Assembly: GCA_013696595.1 (NCBI GenBank)
Contig: JACCYG010000005.1
Span: 1 to 9,690 of the forward strand
Source: Actinomycetota bacterium
Lineage (GTDB): Bacteria > Actinomycetota > Thermoleophilia > Gaiellales > Gaiellaceae
DNA: 9,690 nt
Reading direction: 5' to 3'
The notes under the pieces are model-generated. The model did not search any database, was not told where the DNA came from, and saw nothing but the letters and a program-made list of their open reading frames with translations. A program made the position numbers and the translations under genes. Shown piece by piece: positions 1-5,390 of this stretch (position 1 is its first letter; every line of letters starts with the position of its first letter).

Positions 1-511
1 CTTCGGCGCGGTCGACGCGCTCGTAGCCTGCGAGAGCGAGGCGTTCGACGAGGGCGTCGACCCCCGGCTCGTCTCCGATGCGGATTTCGATCGTTTCCGG
101 CCGCGCATCCGCCGGCGGTACGCCCTCGGCGAACCCAAGGGCTGAGGCACAGACGAGCCCGCCGGTTTCGAGCACGGCCAGTGCGCGCGCGCGTTCGCCG
201 ACGAGATGCGCCGGCGGCTGGAGCCCGCTCTCCCAGCGAACGCCACGTGAGGCGAACAGCGCAACCGCGTCCTCGCCGAGAAACCAGCCAGCGGCCTCGG
301 CCGCATCGCGTGCGTCGGCGTCGTCGGGGAGGAGGCAGACGAGCGGGCCACCGCGGCCGAGCCAAAGAGCGGCAAGGAAGACCGGAAGGAGGGGCTCCGA
401 GACACGCGTGCTCGCGGGCGCGTCGAGGAAGGCTCGCAGACGGTTGCTCCCGGCGAGCTCTCGCGCGAGGCCGTGCAGGGCTGGAGCGTTGGCAACGGTA
501 CGCAGGTCCAT
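1..511 (-). CDS. mfd: Transcription-repair coupling factor Mfd, N-terminal part (runs off the left edge)
   Basis: Reading the minus strand from an ATG at 511-509 gives 170 codons with no stop up to the window edge, so only the N-terminus is present. Mfd is a large ATP-dependent translocase that removes RNA polymerase stalled at DNA lesions and recruits UvrA. The visible part corresponds to its UvrB-like N-terminal module. It starts MDLRTVANAPALHGL, has PLLPVFLAALWLGRGGP near residues 40-57, a VGERARALAVLETGG segment near residues 103-117, and ends with DALVERLALAGYERVDRAE, the usual lead-in to the Mfd motif (G)xFAVRGG, which lies outside the window. The WE-x-PYE element normally found before the VGER segment is degenerate here. 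Third positions are strongly GC. A pth-then-mfd order is common in Gram-positives and supports the call. No strong Shine-Dalgarno is seen; a GGGAG lies about 14 nt upstream. UvrB itself is less likely because its N-terminus differs. Confidence 0.82.
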   Translation of the reverse strand, partial: MDLRTVANAPALHGLARELAGSNRLRAFLDAPASTRVSEPLLPVFLAALWLGRGGPLVCLLPDDADARDAAEAAGWFLGEDAVALFASRGVRWESGLQPPAHLVGERARALAVLETGGLVCASALGFAEGVPPADARPETIEIRIGDEPGVDALVERLALAGYERVDRAE

Positions 512-520
512 AGCGAACGA

Positions 521-536
521 CGGAACTCCCGTTCCG
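521..536. repeat. Short inverted repeat in the mfd 5' region
   Basis: CGGAAC (521-526) and GTTCCG (531-536) form a perfect 6-bp inverted repeat around a TCCC loop, starting 10 nt upstream of the mfd start codon. On the minus strand it would lie in the mfd leader or overlap its promoter. It could be an operator half-site pair or a small hairpin limiting ribosome access. A chance occurrence cannot be excluded at this GC content. Confidence 0.3.
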
Positions 537-563
537 CGGGAGAAAGCGTAGCCGTGCGGACAC

Positions 564-569
564 TAGACT
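564..569 (+). promoter_or_regulatory. Candidate -10 element for a leaderless transcript of the 88-aa gene
   Basis: TAGACT fits the actinobacterial -10 pattern TANNNT and ends 6 nt before the GTG at 576. This spacing would place the transcript start at or next to the start codon, as in leaderless genes. No Shine-Dalgarno precedes the GTG, which agrees with this. No convincing -35 element is seen about 17 nt upstream. Confidence 0.35.
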
Positions 570-575
570 CGCCCC

Positions 576-842
576 GTGCCCGGAGAGCTTGTCGACATCG
601 GCCCGCGTCCGAAGATCGTCGCGTCGTTCTACGCGCCGGGTGCCACGGAGCGCTTCGGCGCATGGCGCGCACGAAACGCCGAAGTCCTCGCGCGCGTGCC
701 GGCGGAGGCCTACCGCGTCGAGTACGGAAGGGCGGGCGCGGGGCTCTTCATCCGCGTTCGCATCGACGAGGAGCACCTGCCGCCTGACCTCGAGGCCCCC
801 GACGAGCTCGACGCCGGCGACCAATCGCCCCCAGCCGCGTAA
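576..842 (+). CDS. Hypothetical protein, 88 aa
   Basis: A GTG-initiated frame of 88 codons ends in TAA. I do not recognise a family. The codons are strongly GC-biased at third positions across the whole length, like the neighbouring real genes, which suggests a real coding sequence. The protein begins MPGELVDIGPRPKIVASFY, is rich in charged residues (Arg, Glu, Asp), has no cysteine and no membrane segment, and ends in an acidic, Pro/Ala-rich tail (about residues 65-88). It reads divergently from mfd, with 64 bases between the two start codons, and converges on pth, whose stop lies about 40 bases away. B. subtilis carries the small regulator gene fin at the same place between spoVC (pth) and mfd, but that protein is co-directional and cysteine-containing, and I see no similarity. 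The function is unknown. Confidence 0.6.
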   Translation: MPGELVDIGPRPKIVASFYAPGATERFGAWRARNAEVLARVPAEAYRVEYGRAGAGLFIRVRIDEEHLPPDLEAPDELDAGDQSPPAA

Positions 843-867
843 CAGGTCGAAGCGAGCCGGTATTGAC

Positions 868-882
868 GCAGGATATCCCTGC
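868..882. other. Short hairpin between two convergent genes
   Basis: GCAGG (868-872) pairs with CCTGC (878-882) around an ATATC loop in the roughly 40-base space between the stops of the 88-aa gene and pth. It is short and has no T-run on either side, so it is at best a weak bidirectional pause or terminator. It is recorded because no other terminator-like structure separates these convergent genes. Confidence 0.25.
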
Positions 883-1484
883 TAATTGCGGTCGTTGAAC
901 CGCTGCTGGGTTTCCTCGAGCCCCTCGCGCGCGAGCGTCGCGACCGCATCGGCGGCCCGCGCGACGAGGCCGGGAACATCAATCTCGGGGGCGAACGGCG
1001 ACAGAACGAAGTCGGCAACCGGGCGCGGGTCACCCCGCTCGGGCCGCCCGACGCCGATGCGCAACCGCAGGAAATCCTGCGTCCCGAGGTGCTCCGCGAC
1101 GGAACGCAGGCCGTTGTGGCCCGCGAGCCCCCCGCCGAGTCGCGCCTGAAGGCGCCCGGGGTCGAGATCGACCTCATCGTGGACGACGAGAAGACGGTCA
1201 GGTGCGATCTTGAAGAACCGAGCGGCCGGGCCAACCGACCGGCCCGACTCGTTCATGTAGGTCTGCGGCTTCAAGAAGGCGAGCTTTTCGCCCTCGAGCC
1301 GTACCTCCGACAGATCACCGGAGAACTTCGAGCGAAAGGATCCGCCGTGGCGGCGCGCCAGCTCGTCGCACACCATGAAACCCACGTTGTGGCGCGTGAC
1401 CGCGTACTCGCGACCGGGGTTCCCGAGCCCGGCTACGAGCAGGTCGAGCGACGAGGCGGGCTCGCCCCGACGGAGAAAGCGCAC
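882..1484 (-). CDS. pth: Peptidyl-tRNA hydrolase
   Basis: This 200-aa protein cleaves the ester bond of peptidyl-tRNAs that drop off ribosomes, recycling the tRNA in the cytoplasm. The family signatures are all present. GLGNPG lies at 19-24, with Asn22 in the active site. RHNVGF carries the catalytic His32. PQTYMN ends at Asn78. HDEVDLDPG has Asp103, which activates the histidine, and GHNGLRS contains Asn124. The length matches the usual 185-200 aa plus about 12 extra N-terminal residues (MRFLRRGEPASS). The start is a GTG six bases after the rplY stop; a GAGGG inside the end of rplY serves as a plausible ribosome binding site, so the two genes are probably translationally coupled. The stop is TAG. 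The rplY-pth pairing (ctc-spoVC in Bacillus) is widely conserved and links both products to translation. Confidence 0.96.
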   Translation of the reverse strand: MRFLRRGEPASSLDLLVAGLGNPGREYAVTRHNVGFMVCDELARRHGGSFRSKFSGDLSEVRLEGEKLAFLKPQTYMNESGRSVGPAARFFKIAPDRLLVVHDEVDLDPGRLQARLGGGLAGHNGLRSVAEHLGTQDFLRLRIGVGRPERGDPRPVADFVLSPFAPEIDVPGLVARAADAVATLAREGLEETQQRFNDRN

Positions 1485-1490
1485 GGGAAA

Positions 1491-2189
1491 CTAGCCCTCG
1501 GTGGTCTGGTGCTCGCCGGCCGCGTCGGCCTGCGGCTCCGCCGGAGCCTCGGCAGCGCCCTCCGGTTGCTCCTCGCCGGGGACCTCCTCGCCCTCGACGC
1601 CCTCTTCCTCCTCGGGCACCTCCTCCGGCTCTTCGACCCGCGGCGCGGACACGCTCGCAAGGACGACGTCCTCTTCGTCGAGAAGCTTCACGCCCTCGGG
1701 GACCGTGAGATCGGTCACGCGCAGGCTGTCTCCGATTACGAGAGCAGACACGTCGAGCTCGAGACGGTCGGGGACCTCCAGCGGCAACGCCTCGACGTTC
1801 ACCTCGCGGGTGATCTGGGTGAGGACACCACCCATCGTGACGCCCTCGGGCTCGCCGACGAGCTCGACGGCCACCTGGGCCTGGATCGCCTGGTCGAGCC
1901 GCACCTCCTGGAGGTCGATGTGGAGGAGCTGGCCGCGCGTCGGATGAAGCTGGTACTCCTTGAGGACGGCGTGACGCGCCTTTTGGCCGTCGTCTCCGAC
2001 CACCACGTCGAGAATGGCGTGCGTCCCATGCTCGCCGGTGAGCACACGGCGAAGCTCCCGCTCGCCGATCGCAAACGGCTCCGCGTCCTTGCCTCCCCCG
2101 TAGAGAACACCCGGGACGAATCCGCGCGCACGCAGGCGCCGCGATTCGGCGCTTCCGCCCTGCTCGCGTGCCTCGACCTGAAGCTTCAT
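1491..2189 (-). CDS. rplY: Large-subunit ribosomal protein L25/TL5 (Ctc family)
   Basis: This long-form L25 (232 aa) binds 5S rRNA in the large ribosomal subunit. The N-terminal L25 domain spans about residues 1-90, with RRLRARGFVPGVLYGGG as the signature and HPTRGQLLHIDLQEV at its end. The TL5/Ctc beta domain follows (about 95-185, including GEPEGVTMGGVL). A very acidic Glu/Pro/Ala tail fills the last 45 residues or so. I chose ATG 2189-2187 because GGAGAG lies just upstream and the family starts MKLQVEAR. An in-frame ATG at 2204 would add MAGER but has no ribosome binding site. A TACACT -10-like element at 2215-2220 would start the transcript only a few bases before 2204, giving a short leader that contains the GGAGAG. 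Ctc is a general-stress protein in Bacillus, so a promoter separate from prs would be in keeping. Confidence 0.94.
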   Translation of the reverse strand: MKLQVEAREQGGSAESRRLRARGFVPGVLYGGGKDAEPFAIGERELRRVLTGEHGTHAILDVVVGDDGQKARHAVLKEYQLHPTRGQLLHIDLQEVRLDQAIQAQVAVELVGEPEGVTMGGVLTQITREVNVEALPLEVPDRLELDVSALVIGDSLRVTDLTVPEGVKLLDEEDVVLASVSAPRVEEPEEVPEEEEGVEGEEVPGEEQPEGAAEAPAEPQADAAGEHQTTEG

Positions 2190-2214
2190 GCGCTCTCCGG
2201 CCATAAGGCAGGCC

Positions 2215-2220
2215 AGTGTA
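2215..2220 (-). promoter_or_regulatory. Candidate -10 element for rplY-pth
   Basis: On the minus strand this reads TACACT, a good TANNNT match. Transcription would begin about 7 bases downstream, near 2208, leaving a leader of about 20 nt before the preferred ATG at 2189 that includes its Shine-Dalgarno. The -35 region (CTTCTG at 17-bp spacing) is poor. The roughly 256-base gap after prs makes a promoter for the rplY group plausible. Confidence 0.4.
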
Positions 2221-2306
2221 GCTAAGGCCTATCCGAACAGAAGCGAGCGCAGGAAGACCAGTGCCAGCCGGTTGCCTTGAAGCGTGCGACCTTCAGCTCA
2301 GCGTTT

Positions 2307-2340
2307 GCGCGACGGCGGGTCAATCTCGGCAACGTCGCGC
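2307..2340. repeat. Perfect 8-bp inverted repeat in the prs-rplY gap
   Basis: GCGCGACG (2307-2314) and CGTCGCGC (2333-2340) are exact inverted copies around an 18-base loop. The structure lies about 106 bases after the prs stop and about 90 bases upstream of the rplY -10 candidate. As RNA it would form a stable GC stem without a following U-run. It may be a prs 3'-end processing or termination structure, an mRNA leader element, or a repressor operator. The gap (2190-2445) holds no other gene that I can support. Confidence 0.4.
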
Positions 2341-2378
2341 CTCCAACAACCATTCCGGCGCGACCGCCCCCGCCTTTG

Positions 2379-2409
2379 CTTTCCGTTCACCCCGATGATC
2401 GGCGGAAGG
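2379..2409. repeat. Imperfect hairpin downstream of prs
   Basis: CTTTCCG (2379-2385) pairs with CGGAAGG (2403-2409) through seven pairs including one G-U. The interior contains the odd palindrome CCGATGATCGG (2392-2402). It begins 36 bases beyond the prs stop on the minus strand. No T-run follows, so it is not a standard intrinsic terminator. It could protect or define the prs mRNA 3' end. Confidence 0.3.
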
Positions 2410-2445
2410 GCAGGAGCGGGCCCCTATCCCTCGCGGCAGGGACGT

Positions 2446-3519
2446 CTAAAAGAGCTGATTCTCCCCCTGGAAGATCATGGAAACCGACTCGCCCATGAAG
2501 ACATTCTGGATCGTGTCGGCCAGGAGCCCCGAGACGCTCAGGACTTTCAGCTTGTCCGGCCTCGTCAAGGGATCCTGCGGCACCGTGTCCGTGACGGCGA
2601 TCTCGGTGAAATCGCTGTCCATGAGCGTGCCGAGCGCCTTCGGTGGAAAGAGCCCGTGCGTCGCGCACGCGTAGACCTCTGTCGCGCCCGCTCCCTTCAG
2701 GGCCTGCGCACCCGCCATCAGGGTGCCGCCCGTCACGATGATGTCGTCGCCCATGATCGCGATCTTGCCCTCGACCGGTCCGCTCACCTCGGTCACGGTC
2801 GCCACCTCCTGCTCCGGCCGAACTTTGCGCAGAAGCGCGAAGTCGGCCTCGAGCATCTCCGCGAACCGCGCGGCCATCTTCGCGCGGCCGGGATCCGGCG
2901 CGACGGCCACGACGCCGTCGCCGTACAGGCCGCGGTCGCGGTAGTACTGGGCGAAGATCCGAAGCGCGGTCATGTGGTCGACGGGGATGTCGAAAAAGCC
3001 CTGGATCTGACCCGCGTGGAGGTCCATCGTCAGAACGCGATCGACGCCCGCGACGTCCAACATGTCGGCGACGAGCTTGGCGGTGATCGGCTCGCGCGGC
3101 GCGGACTTCTTGTCCTGTCGCGAATAGGGATACCAGGGCATCACGGCCGTGATCCGATTCGCGGAGGCGAGCTTCGCGCCGTGGATCATCTCGAGGAGCT
3201 CCATCAGGTGGTCGTTCGTCTGCGGGCCCGCGCACGACTGGACGATGAAGACGTCGGCGCCGCGAATCGACTCGCCGAAGCGGGAATAGACCTCCCCGTT
3301 CGCAAACGTCTTCAGCTGCACCTCGCCGAGGGCGATGTTCAGCTTCTCGGCGATCGCCTCCGCGAGCTCGCGGTTCGACCGGCCCGAGAACAGCATGAGC
3401 TTGCCCTCAGGGCCGCGCTGGATGAAGTGCCCGCGCTCCTCGGGGCTCGGCTCGCTCGCGTCGGCGGTCTCGAGACCGGGCAGCGGAGTGACGAGCTCAG
3501 TGGTTCCGGTCTCGACCAC
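2446..3519 (-). CDS. prs: Ribose-phosphate pyrophosphokinase (PRPP synthetase)
   Basis: The enzyme makes PRPP from ribose-5-phosphate and ATP, feeding purine, pyrimidine, histidine, tryptophan and NAD synthesis. The 357-aa protein shows the ATP-binding flexible loop YSRQDKKSAPREPI (132-145), the PRPP synthetase signature DLHAGQIQGFFDIPVDH (166-182), the pyrophosphate-side segment APDPGR (207-212), the PRPP loop DDIIVTGGT (258-266) and the THGLFPP region (287-293). The start was placed at GTG 3519-3517, with AAGAGG six bases upstream inside the 3' end of glmU, giving a 23-nt overlap with that gene. The open frame continues upstream inside glmU but without conserved sequence. Even so, about 40 residues precede the usual family start (LMLFSG), an acidic, probably unstructured extension. 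The usual DDMIDTGGT loop has Val in place of the third Asp (residue 262). The stop is TAG. Confidence 0.95.
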   Translation of the reverse strand: MVETGTTELVTPLPGLETADASEPSPEERGHFIQRGPEGKLMLFSGRSNRELAEAIAEKLNIALGEVQLKTFANGEVYSRFGESIRGADVFIVQSCAGPQTNDHLMELLEMIHGAKLASANRITAVMPWYPYSRQDKKSAPREPITAKLVADMLDVAGVDRVLTMDLHAGQIQGFFDIPVDHMTALRIFAQYYRDRGLYGDGVVAVAPDPGRAKMAARFAEMLEADFALLRKVRPEQEVATVTEVSGPVEGKIAIMGDDIIVTGGTLMAGAQALKGAGATEVYACATHGLFPPKALGTLMDSDFTEIAVTDTVPQDPLTRPDKLKVLSVSGLLADTIQNVFMGESVSMIFQGENQLF

Positions 3520-4834
3520 GGTAGTCCTCTTTGTTGACTTGTTGTGCTCGCGCGACTGCGAGTGCGCCGTCGGGGACGTCCTCGGTGATCGTCGAGCCCG
3601 CTCCGACCCAAGCATTGTCGCCAATCTGAACCGGCGCAAGGAAAACATTGTCGCTGCCCGTGTGGACGTTGCGCCCGATCACGGTTCGCTGCTTCTCCGA
3701 GCCCAGCTCGGGCCGGTAATTCGCCGTGATGGCCCCGGCTCCGATGTTCGTGTCTTCGCCGATGTCCGCGTCGCCGATGTACGAGAGGTGGGGCACCTTG
3801 GTCCGTTCCCCGATACGCGAGTTTTTCACCTCGACGAAGGCCCCGGCCTTCGATCCGGCCTCGAGAACCGTGCCGGGCCGCAGGTAGCAGAACGGTCCCA
3901 CCGTGACCCCTGTCCCAATCTCCGCGTCGTGTGCGACGACGTGCGGGCCGACCGAGGCGTCGCCTCTGACGACCGTGCGGCCCCGCAGGAAGGTGAACGG
4001 ATGGACGACGGCATCGGGCTCCAGGGTCACGTCATACTCGATCCAGGTGGTGGTGGGGTCGACGATGGTGACGCCTGCGAGCATGTGCGCACGGAGGATC
4101 CGCTCGCGTAGGAGAGCTGCGGCGCGCGCGAGCTCTTCGCGCGTGTTCACGCCTTCGGTCGCGGCCGAGTCGCGGATCCGGTGCACTGCGACCCGGCGCC
4201 GGTTCGCGACGAGGTCCCCGACCGTGTCCGTGAGGTAGAGCTCACCCTGGGCGTTGTCGGCGTCGAGGCGCTCGAGCGCCCACCAGAGATCCGGTGCAGA
4301 GAAGACGTACAGCGACGCGTTGAGCTCGCGGATCGCGAGCTCCTCGGCGGTTGCGTCTCGCTCCTCGACGATCCGGCTGAGGTCGCCGGACGCATCGCGG
4401 ACGACCCGCCCGTACGCAAGCGGTCGGTCGGTCTCGATCGACGAGATCGTTACCGCCGCCTCTCCATCCGTGTGCGCCTTCACGAGCGCTTCGAGCAGGT
4501 CGGCCGTGAGAAGCGGCGCGTCTCCGGGGACGATGAGCACCGGCCCGTCATGGCCGCCGAGCGCGGTGCGCGCGGCGGCGACGGCGTCGCCCGTACCCCG
4601 TGCGTCCGCCTGCACCGCGAGCACGGCCTCCTCCGGAAGCGAGGCGGCGAGCTCCCCTTGCGCCTCCGGGGAGCACACGACGACGAACGGCGAAGACCCG
4701 AGCGCGCGGACTGCGTCGACAACCCAGTCGACCATCCGACGGCCCACAAGCGGGTGAAGGTGCTTGGGCACGCGCGACCTCATGCGCGTGCCGAGGCCGG
4801 CGGCCATCACGACGGCTGCGAGCGGACGGGTCAC
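3497..4834 (-). CDS. glmU: Bifunctional UDP-N-acetylglucosamine pyrophosphorylase / glucosamine-1-phosphate N-acetyltransferase
   Basis: GlmU acetylates glucosamine-1-phosphate and couples the product to UTP, making UDP-GlcNAc for peptidoglycan. The 445-aa protein has an N-terminal nucleotidyltransferase (about 1-225) with LGTRMRS (14-20), PKHLHPL with Lys24, and GDAPLL with the metal ligand Asp105. A C-terminal left-handed beta-helix follows (about 245-430) with hexapeptide repeats. His349 in VPHLSYIGD is the predicted acetyltransfer base, and NIGAGAITANY follows it. The length is normal. The start is a GTG at 4834-4832 without a Shine-Dalgarno. CATGAT on the minus strand (4844-4849) ends nine bases before it and could be the -10 of a leaderless transcript. 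Alternatively, translation may be coupled to a five-codon ORF (ATG at 4848-4846) whose TGA overlaps the GTG. The gene sits just downstream of tRNA-Gln and overlaps prs, an order shared with Bacillus (gcaD-prs). Confidence 0.96.
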   Translation of the reverse strand: MTRPLAAVVMAAGLGTRMRSRVPKHLHPLVGRRMVDWVVDAVRALGSSPFVVVCSPEAQGELAASLPEEAVLAVQADARGTGDAVAAARTALGGHDGPVLIVPGDAPLLTADLLEALVKAHTDGEAAVTISSIETDRPLAYGRVVRDASGDLSRIVEERDATAEELAIRELNASLYVFSAPDLWWALERLDADNAQGELYLTDTVGDLVANRRRVAVHRIRDSAATEGVNTREELARAAALLRERILRAHMLAGVTIVDPTTTWIEYDVTLEPDAVVHPFTFLRGRTVVRGDASVGPHVVAHDAEIGTGVTVGPFCYLRPGTVLEAGSKAGAFVEVKNSRIGERTKVPHLSYIGDADIGEDTNIGAGAITANYRPELGSEKQRTVIGRNVHTGSDNVFLAPVQIGDNAWVGAGSTITEDVPDGALAVARAQQVNKEDYRGRDRNH

Positions 4835-4850
4835 GGGTTGCGAATCATGC

Positions 4851-4886
4851 CTGGGGTAGGAGGATTCGAAGCTCTGGTCACGGCAC
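4851..4886 (-). pseudogene. Partial copy of the tRNA-Gln 3' half
   Basis: Bases 4851-4886 match 4896-4931, the 3' half of the intact tRNA-Gln, at 31 of 36 positions with a constant 45-base offset. The copy covers the discriminator, acceptor 3' strand, T-arm and variable region, and stops at the anticodon stem. TTCGAAT of the T-loop is intact, but substitutions at 4871 and 4875 break the T-stem and those at 4857 and 4858 alter the acceptor strand, so it cannot encode a tRNA by itself. It lies nine bases downstream of the intact gene and just upstream of glmU. It may be a remnant of tandem duplication or an old attachment-site duplication. Confidence 0.75.
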
Positions 4887-4895
4887 GGGCGATGA

Positions 4896-4966
4896 CTGGG
4901 GCGGGAGGATTCGAACCTCCGGTCACGGGACCAAAACCCGCTGCCTTACCGCTTGGCTACGCCCCA
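4896..4966 (-). tRNA. tRNA-Gln (anticodon TTG)
   Basis: The minus strand folds into a complete 71-nt cloverleaf: acceptor TGGGGCG/CGCCCCA with seven pairs, D-stem GCC/GGC, anticodon stem GCGGG/CCCGT (one G-U), loop TTTTGGT with anticodon TTG, four-base variable loop, T-stem GGAGG/CCTCC with loop TTCGAAT, and discriminator G. CAA is the cognate codon; wobble would allow CAG. The 3' CCA is not encoded (TCA follows) and must be added by the CCA-adding enzyme. The first pair is T-A, a feature typical of tRNA-Gln. The gene lies in the 188-base space between the small membrane protein and glmU, with partial copies of itself on both sides. A weak TGTCAT element lies seven bases before the 5' end; no clear -35 is seen. 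Confidence 0.97.
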
Positions 4967-4984
4967 CCGGGAAATGACAAGGGG

Positions 4985-5000
4985 GCTTGGCTACGCCCCA
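4985..5000 (-). pseudogene. Partial copy of the tRNA-Gln 5' end
   Basis: The 16 bases 4985-5000 are identical to 4951-4966, the first 16 nucleotides of the intact tRNA-Gln (acceptor 5' strand, TA and the start of the D-arm). They lie 18 bases upstream of the intact gene on the same strand. Similarity stops at the D-loop. With the 3' fragment on the other side, the fragments cover tRNA positions 1-16 and 36-71, as though an older tRNA copy had been split around the present one. Confidence 0.65.
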
Positions 5001-5023
5001 TCTACCGGCCACGTTAGCGCACC

Positions 5024-5380
5024 TCAACGGCGGCGGAAGAATACGAGCGCGAGCACGACGATCGCCGCCGCGAGGACGGCGAGGACGACGAAGGTTGCGG
5101 CCACGGCTATTGCGATCGGCAGGAGCACCGGCAGCGTCTGCGCGACGGCCGCGGTCCACGAAAGCTGGCGAAGCGTTTCGAACCGCGTACGCCGCCCGAC
5201 GAACGAATGGAACGCGAAAATCGCGCCGGCGAAGATGACGATCCAGAACCAGCCGAGAACGTCCGTGACGACAAGGATCGTCTCGACGAGCGCGACCGCG
5301 AGCGCGAGACGAATGCGATTCTCCCGGAGCCAGTGGCTTGTCCGACCCGCGCGGTGCTCGAGAACCGGGTAGGCCGCCAC
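5024..5380 (-). CDS. Small hypothetical integral membrane protein
   Basis: I do not recognise the family. The 118-aa product has a short basic N-terminus, then hydrophobic segments at about 23-40 and 43-60. A soluble stretch rich in Arg follows (62-72). A long hydrophobic stretch at 82-114 could span the membrane once or twice, and the protein ends FFRRR. This predicts three or four membrane segments with positively charged ends, probably in the cytoplasmic membrane. The preferred start is GTG 5380-5378, ten bases after the ispE stop. An in-frame GTG at 5428 would add 16 residues that merely shadow the conserved ispE C-terminus, so I judged it less likely; neither has a strong Shine-Dalgarno. 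The tight spacing suggests co-transcription with metG-tatD-rsmA-ispE. Third-position GC is high and the stop is TGA. Confidence 0.72.
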   Translation of the reverse strand: MAAYPVLEHRAGRTSHWLRENRIRLALAVALVETILVVTDVLGWFWIVIFAGAIFAFHSFVGRRTRFETLRQLSWTAAVAQTLPVLLPIAIAVAATFVVLAVLAAAIVVLALVFFRRR

Positions 5381-5390
5381 CGCGGCGACG

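Noticed and set aside
78..551. Plus-strand open frames at the left edge (78-551 and 181-513)
   Set aside because: Their Arg/Ser/Ala-rich products are shadows of the mfd frame on the other strand, which shows real Mfd sequence features.
576..842. The 88-aa gene as a homologue of Bacillus fin (yabK)
   Set aside because: It occupies the same interval but lies on the opposite strand, has no cysteines and shows no visible sequence similarity.
868..882. Intrinsic terminator between the 88-aa gene and pth
   Set aside because: The stem is only five pairs and no T-run follows on either strand, so I list it only as a weak hairpin.
1089..2225. Long plus-strand open frame of 378 codons antisense to pth and rplY
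   Set aside because: It is a shadow of two clearly homologous minus-strand genes in GC-rich DNA; its protein shows no recognisable motif and a low-complexity Leu/Arg composition.
2284..3537. Plus-strand open frame of 417 codons antisense to prs
   Set aside because: It runs opposite a fully conserved prs gene, has an Arg/His-rich composition typical of antisense frames, and has no start signal.
4829..4837. A third copy of GGTCACGGG at the glmU start matching the tRNA variable/anticodon region
   Set aside because: The match is nine bases, encodes the first glmU codons, and does not extend on either side, so chance is the simpler explanation.
4896..4931. tRNA-Gln 3' half and the nearby copy as active attL/attR sites flanking a mobile element
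   Set aside because: Only nine bases separate the copies and no integrase or cargo lies between them, so no element is present; at most it is a scar, reported as a finding.
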